Source of the DNA: Diabrotica undecimpunctata
Taxonomy: Eukaryota; Arthropoda; Insecta; Coleoptera; Chrysomelidae
NCBI RefSeq assembly: GCF_040954645.1
Contig: NC_092807.1
Span: 25,815,809 to 25,879,808, forward strand
Direction: 5' to 3'
Length of the DNA stretch: 64,000 nucleotides
Each line of letters starts with the position of its first letter. The stretch's first letter is position 1. Shown piece after piece: positions 11,821 to 23,279 of this stretch. Made by a program: the position numbers and the translations under genes. The notes beneath the pieces are model-generated. The model was not told the origin of the DNA. It worked only from the letters and a program-made list of their open reading frames with translations, and ran no database searches.

Positions 11821-11979
11821 TTTTAATGTTGCCCTTTTTGGGCTAACCTCTTTTTGTTATACGTGGTATACAGCCAGCTGCAGGAATTATTTTCCTTGTG
11901 GATTTTAAATAATAATTATTTAAAACTTAAACCAGTTTAGTACACGCAGTGATCATAGGTTATTAAGAGCGAAAATAAC

Positions 11980-12409
11980 AATATCGTCCGAAAAAGAAAG
12001 ACTCAAAATGATAAATAAGAAACAACCAAAGAAATGGACAAAACAACAACAACAAACATCAATATATTAAACAAACAAATAGTCAACACAATGCAACGGG
12101 CTCAAATATTGTCCAAGAAACAAAAAGGATGATAAACTAAGTCAACTTACGAAAAACAGTATAAGCAAAAAAGCGCTAAATAAAATATATAAGACGATCA
12201 CAAAGGCCATGAGAAAAGACATAAGAAACTACAAAGCAAACAAGCAATAGAGCAAAACAAGGACATGAAAGTTTTAAGAAGAAGCCTGCAAGAGGAAAAA
12301 TAGAAATTTTTAAATAAAAAACAAACTAAGATACAGAGCTGGAGAACAAACTACAAACAGAGATGAAATATTAACAATAGTCTAAGAGTTCTACACAGAA
12401 TAATATATA
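11980..12409 (+). mobile_element. Non-LTR element fragment upstream of RT
   Basis: Decayed plus-strand coding with basic, lysine-rich sequence such as KDIRNYKANK and then EEACKRKNR. It ends in a REEIL..EFYTE-like segment near 12365-12405 that usually precedes the RT domain of APE-type elements. It is interrupted by the left terminal repeat of the Tc1 element. Confidence 0.4.
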
Positions 12410-13831
12410 CTTCTCCAAGAAATTAACGCACCACTTCAATAAATCAATTTTATTTGTAAACAGGCAAAGAATAAAAAATAAAACTTCAGCAGATTTATTC
12501 TACATTTTATTAGTAACTATAACAATTTGTCTAATCATCAGAAAATGTTGAAGTACAGGAGAAAAAAAAAATAAAGCGGAAAATTCTAAAAAAAATAGTG
12601 ATAGGAAAAGTAAACTAAAATATGAAAAAGGTCTTAATAACGAGTGTTTTTCACCTCTACTACATATAACAGTCTCACATCGTTGGTCCATACTTAATAT
12701 TAATTGCCGTATTTCATATTGGTCTAGTTCTCTCCAAATCTGGATCAGCCTCTCTCCCACTTCCTGTAAGTTGTTTGGTTGGATCCGTGTTGCTCTCAAT
12801 CGCCTACCAAGGATATTCCAGAGATTTTCAATCGGATTTAAATCCGGACTATGTGCTGGCCATTCCATGGTATTAATTTCTACCTCTTCTAGATAATTTC
12901 TGACGATCTGTGAATCGTGAGGTCTGGCCTTATCTTGCAATAGTAAGAAATTTTCACCGATATAAGAAGCGAATGGTAATACATGTTGCTCCAGAAACTC
13001 CAATATGTACCTTTCAGCTGTAACAGTTCCATTTTGTATGACCACTAGGTCCGTATGTGCGGTCAAAGGAATACCACCCCACACCATAACGGATCCGCCA
13101 CCAAAAAATGTGGTGTGAGAAGTTACACTGAGCATATCGTTCGTTGGGTCGTCGCAACACACGCACACGTCTGTCGTTATTCTACAAACGAAATCGGGAT
13201 TCATAAGTAAATAGCACTCGTTCCCAGTCAGCCTCTAACCAATTAACGTGTTCTCTGGCAAAATGTAGTCTCCCCCTTCGATGCTCTGCAGTTAATAGAG
13301 GACCTTGGGCGGCAATCCTAGGTGTTAAGTTGTATTCCCTAAGTCGCTGGCGAACAGTTTCAGTACCAATTTGTAAGGCATGTACGTCTCGAAGCTGAAT
13401 TTGTAGACTTCGATGTGTTACAAAACGTTGTCGAAGAGCAGAAATTCTTAAAAATTGATCTTGAATAGGAGTAGTTACCCGCTTTCGTCCTTGCCCTGGT
13501 CTGCGAGTATGATCCCCTGTTTCGAGGAATCTTTCTAATACCCGTGAGACGGATGTGTGGGACACATTAAACTGACAACCAATTCTTCGGTAACTCCAAC
13601 CTTCTTCCGACAGTATCACTACTTGGGCACATTTATCTCGGGTTAAATTACGTGATTGACGCTCCATAATAAACACAATTAACAATAATCAACAATTAAA
13701 CAGTAGTCGAATAAAATTTGTGAACACTTGGAAATTAGTATATTTATAGAATTAGTAAATTTTTATTTAATAGTTAATAATATAAAATAATAATTAAGTT
13801 AATAATAATAAATAGTTAATTTCTTGGAGAA

Positions 13832-13838
<7 letters not shown>
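12404..13838 (-). mobile_element. Tc1-like DNA transposon with terminal inverted repeats
   Basis: Inverted ends: CTTCTCCAAGAAATTAAC at 12410-12427, with its exact complement at 13815-13832. The flanking bases are TATATA on the left and TGTATA on the right, consistent with TA targeting. The transposase gene lies on the minus strand between them. About 1.43 kb, a usual Tc1 size. The right end abuts a (TA)n tract. Confidence 0.85.
12500..13685 (-). pseudogene. Tc1-like transposase, one frameshift, first catalytic Asp lost
   Basis: Two overlapping minus-strand frames make one transposase. The N-terminal frame (13685-13182) has paired helix-turn-helix DNA-binding regions: an N-terminal segment with TRDKCAQVVILSEEGWSYR, then RPGQGRKRVTT. 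The C-terminal frame (13204-12500) has WGGIPL, LQDKARPH and SPDLNPIENLW, where the last gives the second Asp and final Glu of the D..D34E triad. The first catalytic position, normally Asp in FSDESRF, reads FTYESRF. With the frameshift at 13182-13204, this copy should be inactive. Confidence 0.9.

Positions 13839-13894
<56 letters not shown>
13834..13894. repeat. (TA)n microsatellite
   Basis: About 60 bp of alternating TA between the Tc1 right end and the foldback element. Confidence 0.95.
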
Positions 13895-13896
<2 letters not shown>

Positions 13897-13898
<2 letters not shown>

Positions 13899-14150
13899 TA
13901 CCGGGTGGTAAACTGAAAAAACGATCCATAGGAAACTCTATGGGAAATTCTAAATTGTTGAATTCCTACTTCCCTAATTATTTTACTGAAAAATGTGTTA
14001 TATTCTTGCAAAGTGTTCGATACATATTTCAGTCCTCTACAAATAATTTTTCTTGACTTTTGTGTAAAACAATTAGGACAGCAGAAATTCAACAATTTAG
14101 AATTTCCCATTGAGTTTCCTATGGCCCGTTTGACGATTCACCACCCTGTA
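13897..14150. mobile_element. Foldback MITE, short copy
   Basis: Inverted ends of roughly 85-90 bp: the left arm begins ACCGGGTGGTAAACTG and the right arm, on the complementary strand, ACAGGGTGGTGAATCG. Both continue with CATAGGAAACTC and then GGGAAATTCTAAATTGTTGA. The centre is about 75 bp. Both sides are (TA)n. It has no coding capacity and is a shorter relative of the element at 33488-34302. Confidence 0.85.
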
Positions 14151-14153
14151 TAT

Positions 14154-14224
<71 letters not shown>

Positions 14225-14232
14225 TAAATATA
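14149..14232. repeat. (TA)n microsatellite with TAAATA variants
   Basis: About 80 bp, interrupted by TAAATA near 14165 and at its right edge. Confidence 0.95.
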
Positions 14233-14925
14233 CATAGATGGTAACGAAATAGCCCAATAGCCCATCTCCGATGCATCTATTCTAGAATGAATCTAGAATA
14301 GTCTCTTTTGTTTAGAATGGACCAAAAAATTAAATAAAAATTGTCCGTGCCAAAATAATTTATTCTTACAATTTGTTTAAAAAAAATTCTTAAAATTTGA
14401 GGTGATCTCTTGAACCTTATTTTGAGGTATCTTATGAAAGTAAATATGCAAAAAAATCTCATGGGAATATTTTTCCGAACGAACCCGAGCTTTTCGCCTT
14501 GTCTAGGAATAGGTAAACCTGTCTACAAATTATCTTAAACTTTTAATAGTTTTTTTATAATTCTACTGGACTAATAAGGTCAAAATCGCTTTAACTAAAA
14601 GGTAAAAAACCTTTACCTTGTATATCTAATCTCGCTTGGTAACTTTTTATTTAAACATGGTATTCTTCGCGGCTGGTTATTTTTTTCCAAACGGGTCTTG
14701 GTTTTATTGTATGTCGTCACCAAGTTCTTTAGACCATGATTTATTAACCTAAAATGATCAGAACTTTCGTCTGTATTCAAATATTTTAAAATGTATTTGA
14801 ATATCTTACTCCTTATCCTTCTGCAAATGTTCGTCCTTTAAATACAGAGACTTAATTGATGATTTATTTTTTCTGTTTGGAGATTTACGGGACATGCTAG
14901 AATAGAAATATGGATGAATTAGAGA
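14233..14925. other. AT-rich stretch, nothing recognised
   Basis: A short direct/inverted motif, TCTAGAATGAATCTAGAATAG (14280-14300), is visible, but no gene or element homology. Confidence 0.4.
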
Positions 14926-15028
14926 AAGAAATGACAAATATTACAATGTAATTATTACATTGTAATATTTGTTATTTCTGTGTGTGTTCTGTGTGTTTTA
15001 CTCGTTTGATCGAGTAAAACACACAGAA
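14926..15028. repeat. Two adjacent near-perfect palindromes
   Basis: First hairpin, about 14927-14980: arms AGAAATGACAAATATTACAA.. and its complement with one mismatch, about 25 bp each, nearly no loop. Second hairpin: TTCTGTGTGTTTTACTCG at 14987-15004, exactly complementary to 15011-15028, loop TTTGAT. They sit immediately before a plus-strand RT fragment. Origin unknown. Confidence 0.85.
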
Positions 15029-15059
15029 TTCATAGAAACCTTACACAACATAGTATAGA

Positions 15060-15940
15060 CTATAACACGGTGGCCCTTATTAAAAATCTATATTGGGATC
15101 AAGTGGCGTAGATTAAAATAGACAATCGTATAACAGCAGAAATGTCAATAAAAAGAGGAGTTCACCAGGGCTGTGTACTTTCTCCACTATTGTTTAATAT
15201 ATATTCCGAAAAGATCTTCCAAAATGCCCTCGAAAATATTGAAAAAGGAATAAAAATCAACGGAGAATATGTAAACAATTTAGTATACGCAGACGATACC
15301 ATCATTATTGCGGACAGTGCTGAGGGTTTGCAACGACTTTTAAATGCCATAACTAGAGAAGGAGATAGCTTGGGGCTGAATACAAACACAAATAAAACAA
15401 AAGTAATGGCCGTTACACGTGCACCAAATTCCGACATTAATATTCGTATCTACAACAAACAGATAGAATCCGTACAAAAAATTCCGGATTTTGGTTGCTG
15501 GATAACAAACGATGAACGTTGAAATACGTGTCCGTATGGAGTATGGTAGGTCCGCTTTTCAAAGAATGAAAAAAATCCTAATAAACTCTGCCTTATCGTT
15601 GGATATCCGATACCAATTTGTAAAAACATTCATTTATACCATATTGCTATACGGAGTGGAAACATGGACTCTCGGAATCACAAGTATGAGACGTGTAGAA
15701 GCCTTTGAAATGTGGGTTTTTCGAAACCAGAAAAACGAGTTATCTAGGACATATTTACAGAGGAGAAAAATACAACTTCGTACGACTGATAATGGAAGGG
15801 AAAGTGGAAGAAAGAAGAGGTCCAGGAAGAAGAAAAATCCCGGCTGAAAAATGTAACAGACTGGACAGGCATAGAGACACATTCTATACTAGGAACAGCT
15901 CAAGATAGAGAGCAATTTGCTGTAGTTATAGCCAACCTTC
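15060..15940 (+). mobile_element. Non-LTR RT fragment related to the 25-28 kb element
   Basis: Plus-strand RT from RGVHQGCVLSPLLFNIYSE (15153) through YADDTIIIAD (15285-15315) to the C-terminal block LLYGVETWTL (15640-15670), with a frameshift near 15520 and another after 15700. It shares the RGV.QGC..SP and EAFEMW signatures with the 25172-28523 element, so probably the same broad family. It is 5'-truncated before RT motif 3 and has no endonuclease. Confidence 0.8.
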
Positions 15941-16165
15941 AGTAATGGAAAGGACACCTTAAGAAAATAGAACTATAATTCGCTCAACAATAACGTATGA
16001 AAGTGAGACTTAAACACTGAACCAGCGTGAAACAACAAAATTATTAGTCTTAGAATGGAAGATTCTCGAGACGACTTTTGGGTCTTGTAGAGTCGAGATA
16101 ATAGGAGAGTAAAAACAAATACCTAACCAAGAACTGCGAGCACTCTCTAGGAAGACGAAAACATA
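15941..16165. other. Unassigned spacer between two non-LTR fragments
   Basis: Nothing recognisable. Confidence 0.4.
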
Positions 16166-16445
16166 CTACGATACATCAAGGCAAATCGTATAAGATGGAC
16201 AAGAAATGTACTAAGAGCGAATAATGAAAGATTACTAATTACGAAATACTGAAAAAGGCCTGATGGCAGGTCAGTTAGCCGCCCAAGAAAAGGATGAAAG
16301 GATGCAGTAACGAGTGATCTACGTAAGATGGGGATGCAACAATGGGAGATTGTTGCTCAAAACCGGCAAGAGGGGAGGAAAATAGTAAATGATGCCAAGA
16401 CTCACTTAGAGTTGTAGAGCCAGAAAAAGAAGAAGAAGACTTTTC
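16166..16445 (+). mobile_element. Non-LTR element, C-terminal tail
   Basis: Plus strand: GRSVSRPRKGWKDAV-like coding with one stop, then SDLRKMGMQQWEIVAQNRQE and NDAKTHLEL, then a stop and an AGAAGAAGAAG tail. This is the standard end of an RTE-like ORF (RW.DDL..L, W...A.+R..W). Confidence 0.7.
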
Positions 16446-17445
16446 CTGAATCAATTTGTAGAAAAATCATTACAATATGAAAACAAAACTTTAAGACAAC
16501 TATTACTATAATACCTATATAAAGACTTGAAATAATTATCTCTCGGTAAAACCGACAAAAAATATATACAAATCAAATAAATATATAGAACGAAATATTA
16601 TGAAACTTTTGCTACTTTGTATAGATTGGTAAAAAGTAAATCGATGTTCTGAAGTATAAATATACGGTTTTATGAACAGTGAAAAGAGTTATAGTAATAT
16701 AAGCTTTAGAAACGTAGATTGACTATTGAAAAAAAAAAATAACTAAGTACGAAAATATAAAAACTAGGACATACAAATATTAAGAAATACAATTAAGGAC
16801 ACAGTACAGAATGGGTTATGGATCACTCATACATACATAGTAGAAAATAGAAGATTTACGTTAAAAACTTACGAATTTCCTCTGTTTCTTGCATGACTTT
16901 CATCAAAATTTCTTAAATCAATATAATCGTCATTAACTAAAAGGTAAAATAAGTATTAGCCTTCCAAAAAACAAATTTAAAAAACTGTACCTGTAACTTT
17001 AGGTTTTGTATTATGCATATTTTTGATCCGGAATTAACATTTTTTTTATTTCTAAATTGAATCTGAAAAATAGCGACGGTTTTTCTTTTACAAATATAAC
17101 AAATATATAATATTATGGTATGACAAATAACTTGACGTTTAGTGACATTTACATACTAACTTTTGTACGTTTATGTAATTAAAACGTTATTGGTTAAAAT
17201 TTGAGCTACTCGTGTTTCTTTGGGGGTATTTGCAAAAGTCGGAAAATCTGTTGGGAGTGTTTGACAACAGTTTTTGTCTTAGTTGTATATATTACAAGAA
17301 ATAGAATATCACGTCTTGCATTTTTCGGGTGCATTTTTTTAGTCAAGTTAAGTTCCAATATTCTAGGGTGTACCGAGGCTGGCACCTTAAAAATAAGGTT
17401 GCTATTAATTTTTGAGTTTATCTCGTGAACTATAAGGATAATCAA
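16446..17445. other. AT-rich stretch, nothing recognised
   Basis: No coding motifs, tRNA or terminal repeats found. Overlapping open frames at 17201-17532 on both strands look like chance. Confidence 0.4.
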
Positions 17446-17449
17446 GTTA

Positions 17450-17905
17450 CTATTAACACGCTGGAGAATGTTTTTGAACCATATGTCTCCATGATAGTCC
17501 TCGGTTTTCTTCGATATAAACAAGGGCACCATTTTGCATATCTTGCATAAAAAAGTTGGCTATTACGGGTGATAGTGGTGAACCCATCGGTACTCCTTCG
17601 ACTTGGACGATACCTATTTCATCTACAAGGACCTCTGGTCCTTGTAGATGAAATAGGTATTGTTTAAGCAATACCTCGTCAAGTTTATTGTATCCTGTGG
17701 TATTGGATATTTTCTACGTATAATCTCTAATGATTCTTCTACTGGGACATTGGTGAATAATGAGATTACATCAAAGCTCACTATTAAGCGTTCTCACTAT
17801 CGTTTAGAATGTTCATTATTTTTGTGTCGTAGTCTTCAATGTTCATTATGGCAGTAGCGTTGCCCTTGTCAGCTGGAACGTATCTGGAGAAAACAACGAA
17901 AGCCA
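17450..17905 (-). mobile_element. Penelope-like RT fragment, minus strand
   Basis: Reading from right to left: VVFSRYVPADKGNATAIMN (about 17900-17845), the conserved PADKGNA block; SFDVISLFTNVPVEESL (about 17780-17725), with the first catalytic Asp; a motif ending TYFIYKD; then VEGVPMGSPLSPVIANFFM (about 17600-17545). Frameshifts occur at the palindrome at 17610-17660. The YxDD part is not seen. Confidence 0.8.
17610..17660. repeat. Perfect 24-bp inverted repeat with a 3-bp centre inside a Penelope RT
   Basis: 17610-17633 is exactly complementary to 17637-17660; the centre is TCT. It duplicates, in inverse orientation, the codons for FIYKDQ, and it shifts the RT frame. Confidence 0.9.
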
Positions 17906-18055
17906 AAATACAAGCGTCAAACATCAAGAAAGAACAACAGATTCAGCTCATTCCACGAGAAAAGTCGTCAAGATGTCCAAAACTTTACGGTTTACCCAAA
18001 GTACATAAGGCAGAACTACCATTACGACCAATACTCGTATTTCGGTACCTATTGG
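17900..18055 (+). mobile_element. Penelope-like RT fragment, plus strand, head-to-head with the minus fragment
   Basis: Plus strand reads SSRCPKLYGLPKVHKAELPL and then RPIL. This is the conserved PRLYGLPKxHK..PLRPIVS block that normally follows the PADKGNA block on the same strand. Here it lies on the opposite strand directly beside it, so part of the element has been inverted. Confidence 0.75.
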
Positions 18056-19720
18056 TAGGTATTTTGTTTTTTCTGTATTAATTTCTAGTCCGTATTTTCT
18101 ATATTCTTTTTGTAATTTCCTTGCCATGTACTCCAGATCATCTTTATCGTTTGCTATAACAACCTGGTCATCAGCAACCTGCAATGTATACAAGCAAATC
18201 TCTCCAAGGTCTACGCCCATGCCTCTGCATTTTCATTTCCACTCTTTCAATGCTTTTGCAACATATATTTTAAACAAGGTCGGTGATACACCACACCCCT
18301 GACGCAGACCTTTGTCAACCAGGAAGCTTTGCGATAGTCTGTTTTCATTTTTTATTTGTGATGTTGACCCTTCATTCAAATTTCTTAAGGCTTTTATTAA
18401 GGTGACACTAATATTCGTCTGTCGTAACACGTCCCAAAGTTTCTTTACAGGAACTGTATCGTACGCCTTCTGCAAGTCAATAAACATGAGGTGGGTTTCT
18501 TGATTTGTGCTTAATTTTTTTTCTATTAGTTGTTTGATGCAGAAGATATTATCAGTACAGCTTCTTCCTGTTCGAAAACCGGATTGTTCTTCTTCCTCTT
18601 GGTCTTTGTAATCCTTCTCAATGCGGTCTCTAATTATTCGTCCATACAAACGGCTGAATGTACTAGTGACTGATATCCCTCTATAGTTTTCACATTTAAG
18701 TTTATCTCCTTTCTTATGGATCGACGAAGTATAAGCAATTTTCCACTCGTCAGGAGAACCATTTATAAATTTATTTATGCATCAAGTGACGGTTTCAAAC
18801 AATTTGTGTGATCCACATTTTATTAGTTCGGCTCGAAATCCCCTGGTCCTGGAGACCTACCGTTTTTCAGTTCTTTTATAGCTTTTCTAATTTCTGTCAC
18901 TTGTATTGGTATATCTTCTCCTTCAATATTAATCTCTGTTGGTGATTGAGTTAAGTATTCGTCTCTATTTTCTATCAGTAGTTCCCCATAGTACTTTTCC
19001 CAGTTTTGTGTGGATATTAATTGAATGTTTGAATTGAATGTTTGTGCTCTTCCTTTCGTTAGTTCTTATTTTACTGAGGAACTTCCATGTTTCTGTACAT
19101 TTTCTGCCTCCCAGGTAGGTACTAATTTCCTATCACTTCTTATCCCACATTTCTCTTTTTGCTTTTACTGTTGTTCTTCTTGTTATTCTTTTGAGTTCCA
19201 GGTATTTATCTCTATCTTTTTGTTGTTTACTGCTCAGCCATCTGATATACGCTGGCTTTTTCTCTTCTACGAATGCTTCTATTTCTTTGTTCCACCATAG
19301 TTTTTCACTTTGTTTTTGAGTGTTAGAGCCGAGTGTTTCTTCTGCAGCTTTTTTAACGCTAACGACTACGTTTTTATATAACTCCTCTACTGTTGATGTT
19401 TCAGTTATATTCATTAGTTTGCCATCCAGTCTTTGTTGATATAGTATTCTTGTACTCTCTTGGATCAAACTATCCAATTATAACTTCTTTTTTCCAAAGT
19501 TTCTTCTTGTTGAGGTTGACAATTTGTTTGATTATGTGTTATTTTATATCTAAATGGACAGGTTACTTTTGATTTTACGATATAATGATCTGAACCACAT
19601 GTTATTCCTCTGTATGCTCTTGTGTCCTGTACTTGCATATTAGTATTTTGTTTTATGATGACATAGTCTATAATTGATTTTAGATTTCTTGTAGTTTGGG
19701 TTCAGGTGTACTTGTGCACA
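18056..19720 (-). mobile_element. Non-LTR retrotransposon, endonuclease end through RT
   Basis: Minus strand in order: endonuclease tail with SIIDYVIIKQ and GSDHYIV (about 19690-19560); linker (19477-19133); RT N-terminus with KKGDKLKCENYRGISV (about 18715-18670); a long RT frame (18649-18233) carrying QSGFRTGRSCTDNIF, FIDLQKAYDTV and KGLRQGCGVSP; then VADDQVVIAN (18170-18140), where the usual Y/F before ADD is V. Broken by frameshifts. Truncated 3' at about 18060 against Penelope DNA. Confidence 0.8.
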
Positions 19721-20415
19721 TGTGAAAGTTCTAACCCCGACACGGCACGTCTTAATGTGTATAGTCCAACAATCAATTGAAGAGGGTGGCTCATTGGGAA
19801 GAACTAAATCTTAAAGGTGTCAACTGTTGTTAAATTCCACAATTCCAGTGACGTTGTAATTTCGTTATTTCTTAGAATTGAATTATTTTTTAGCAAGTTA
19901 ATTCCATCGTGCTGTACTTACCTTTGTTGTTATGTGAATATCTTATTTGACCAAGTCTTGGCTTACTATTATAGAAATATAGGTTAGTGATTTCTTGCTC
20001 TTTTTCCGTCAATGGCTACGGTTAAACGTATTGTACGCGAAAAAAAACTAACAAGTGGATTGAAACCTCCACATACAAATAAACGCGGACGAAAACCTAA
20101 TAGTTTTTAATTACTGTAAATTCATTTTTCTTTAAAAATAGAGTTTTATCCCTCAAATTTATATTAAGTAAAATAGAGGAAATCGATAATTTTCCCAAAA
20201 TTAACCGTGTATCATTACGAAAAACATTACTTTAATACCAAAACCATGATTTTAACTTTGGATCTATAAAACGATTCCAGAATTTCATTTTAACAGAGAA
20301 GGAGGAAATCCTATGATGCCGAAGTAGGTATCTACGCTCAATTCAGGAATAATAGTGAATTTTAAGAAGTTTTAAAACTTGATAAATTTCAACAACACTG
20401 AGAAGCGTCAGGTAT
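19721..20415. other. Mostly unassigned; short match to the 5' end of the 25-kb element
   Basis: 19733-19760 reads AACCCCGACACGGCACGTC, nearly the same as 25268-25286 in the non-LTR element that starts at 25172. It may therefore be a 5' scrap of that family. The rest is AT-rich without recognised content. Confidence 0.4.
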
Positions 20416-20419
20416 CTGA

Positions 20420-21070
20420 TTGGTCGACTTGGACGTGACTCTCAATGCGGTCGAACTCAGAAGAGTACTCTTCCAAAGAAAATAAACGACGAGCAGAAAA
20501 TATGTTGAAAAGGTCCAAAGGGATACCAAGAACACCTAATAATAAAGAACAACAAAAAGGTAAATTCGATTTATTACTAAAGAAAATAAGATGAATAAAA
20601 TCAGACTTAAAAGATTTAGAAGCTATAATAAAAGGAGATGCAAGAAATGCGACAGAGCTTTCAAGATTACAAACGAGAAATACAAGTATTAAATCAAGAA
20701 AATGAAATACTGAAAAAAGAAAACGAACGAATTCAAAATGGAAAACTAGAAAATGTAAACAAAGACAGTATGTGTGGAAATCAGATTGGAAATTGTGGAT
20801 AAATATCAAATAAAATAATATAGCTACTCAATGTCTTGCAATAGTAATGGTAATGAGTCCCTTGAGAAAGCTTGGCAGATCTGTTCCAGAAAAATAGAAT
20901 AATTACATGAGCTCATAAAAAATGTATGAGAGAAGGAAGAAATGCCTACATATTGAAACAGATCACTCTTAATATCGGTATACAAAAAAGGAAATAGGCA
21001 AGACTGCTCAAACTATAAGGAAATACCCTTTCTGCATACTGTAACCAAATATTATATTTCAATATTATAT
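20420..21070 (+). mobile_element. Decayed non-LTR element: coiled-coil ORF1-like part plus RT scrap
   Basis: The plus strand around 20640-20760 encodes a heptad-like run, YKREIQVLNQENEILKKENE, typical of coiled-coil ORF1 proteins or linkers. At 20930-21060 an RT-like scrap reads KEEMPTY then VYKKGNRQDCSNYKEIPFL, the usual YKKGD...C.NYRGI block. Very degraded. Confidence 0.45.
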
Positions 21071-21347
21071 TTACAAAATGTTATAATTATTGATGAGTAG
21101 TACCTATGTAGAAGCAATAAGTTAAGAGATCGGGTCTTGCGGTTTGGTGTTACTTACTCCATATATCGCTGCCTCGGTGGAACAATGTCGCAACTACAAA
21201 AGTGTAACTTTTCAGGAGAGCCAAAAATATAAAATTATTTTACTTAATACCTCATGCAATGAAGCATAATGAAGTTACTGGATTAGTATTGCCACCTTTT
21301 ACTTAGCCACCGTGATATACTGTAACTCTACTACACATTCGAAATGA

Positions 21348-21474
21348 ATTCTTAATTTTTCATCACTAAATTTGATCCCCAAATGCAATTACGACATTGT
21401 TGCCACAAAATAACTGAGGCAACAATGACGTAATTGCAATTGGAGATCAAATTTAGGGATGAAAAATTAAGAAT
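21348..21474. repeat. 57-bp imperfect inverted repeat (hairpin), 13-bp loop
   Basis: Arms 21348-21404 and 21418-21474 match at 53 of 57 positions. The ends read ATTCTTAATTTTTCATC. No coding content; MITE-like or a foldback remnant. Confidence 0.85.
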
Positions 21475-22690
21475 CTAGAATTTGGTTTTAGAAAGAAAAA
21501 TTTAGAATTTAGTTTTAAAGATAAAATTTCCACATACATACTCATTTTGAAAAATTTTTGGTTACGTAGCTAGTTTTGAAAGGTGGCATCGAAATAAGAA
21601 CAAAAAGTAATGAAAAAAATTTATTAAACAAATTGAAAATTGTAATAAAAGCAAACATTTTTAATAAAAAGGAACTTAAAAATAAAATTCAAATTACAAA
21701 AAAGTATCAACGAAAAATCGAATCGTAAAACGCTTAACAAAATCCAGGAATATGTTTTGAAAGCAACTGTTTGAAATCTTTTAGTTTGTTATTACCTAAA
21801 GGAATTTTTGAGGAGTAAGCCCTACACAACTGGCATTTCGGTGAAAACAATTCGGATGAACTCAGACACCTTCTTTTTTGGCAAACAGCAACTTTCGTCC
21901 ACGTTGGTTGTTTACAACTTTTTTTATACAGGAAGTAATTTTTCACGTCACGGCCTTCCTCGTCTTTGGTGAAAACTAGTCCATTTCATTGTACAATCGT
22001 TTTACACATCGTAAAACTCAGTGAAATCCATTTCTTTAACGGTTAAAGGAGCTCCTTTTTTCTTAGCATTCCTAATTAATTCAACGTATTGCTGGGGAAT
22101 GTATGTAGGCCCTGATTTAGTTGCCCTCTTCACTGCTTTTTCTATTGGGCTGTGTACTTGTTAGTAATAGAATTGATGTCCAAAGTATTGACAGCAAACA
22201 GGTACATGGCTATTCTGGCATATCTGGTAACAGAAATTTTTTTTTGTTGGCTCCCACAGTTATCGGAATAAATAATTACATCAACTTCTAGGCTGGTTAT
22301 TGACAATTCTTTTAGATATTAATAAACGCAAGATCCGATTTCTATTGCCCCTCTATTCCTCATCACTTTATTCCAAAAGCTAGCTTTATTAATTTCACAA
22401 GTGACCACGTTTCGTTCGGAGACCAAGTTCCAAGTTTTCGGAGACTTGGCCTTTTTTCGCCTCTACTTCTACTACTGTAAAGTTATAACAGTTTAAGCGA
22501 GATTTTTGTAAAAAAATGCAGAACTTTGTCCTATTGGTACAGGTAACACTGCTTGTAAGTCATAAGCAGCCAGATGTATATTGTTATCAGAATTTTTTGT
22601 GTTCAGTTTATCGTTAGTTTTTTCTTTACGACTAAGATCATTTTCCTCTAAGTGACTTTCAATAGTTGTTTGCATATTCTCTTTTTCTTC
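21475..22690 (-). pseudogene. Transposase-like gene remnant, same broad family as the 58-60 kb copy
   Basis: Minus strand: LAAYDLQAVLPVPIGQSSAF (about 22600-22530), then a region around AKKKGAPLTVKEMDF (about 22065-22015) and KSCKQPTWTKVAVCQKRR (about 21920-21870), with frameshifts. The 'xDLQ.V...P' motif parallels CADLQKVIMLPR at 59410 on the plus strand. I know these motifs from uncharacterised, multi-copy insect proteins that look transposon-derived, but cannot name the superfamily. Confidence 0.4.
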
Positions 22691-23275
22691 TTCTCCGGCA
22701 TTTTTAAAAGATTCGCATTGGTCACAAAGATCTTTTTTCGGGATAAAAAACCCTATATTAAATTCGCTGTTGAAAATTTCTGTTTCTTCTTCTTTTGCTT
22801 CTTTTCGTTTCCTTATATAGTTCCTGTGAAGTTCACATAGATCCTGTGAACAGGATCCAAAATTTTGTCACTTATTTTCTTGTGACTCTCGTGCTTCCCA
22901 CGTTTATCTTCTGGTATAATAGTAGTTTTTTTACTTGAAACTGCTTTAATTATTAGTTATTCCAAATATTCCAGCTTTCAGTTATTCCAAAAGTATTAAC
23001 TAGAAACGTTTTACATACCCGTTTTTGTTTTTCCTTGCCTGTAATGAAAAATGCACAATTTGTATTTTTGGGAGTGGTTTTTGATGAAGAAATACGTCGG
23101 TAGCTCAACTCAACTGGCTGAATACAAGAAGCCAAAAAATCTCGCTGTCTTTCCAAGGGCCAATGACCAATACTCTTTAAACTGTGTCTCTCTCTTCAGA
23201 TACCATATTTGGACATTTCAAACGGCAACATTACATCAATGTTGCCTCACAATAAGGAGAAATCCAGATGCAAAA
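22691..23275. other. Possible extension of the transposase-like remnant; otherwise unassigned
   Basis: Short hairpin ATCCTGTGAACAGGAT near 22841-22856. No other support. Confidence 0.3.
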
Positions 23276-23279
23276 TGAC

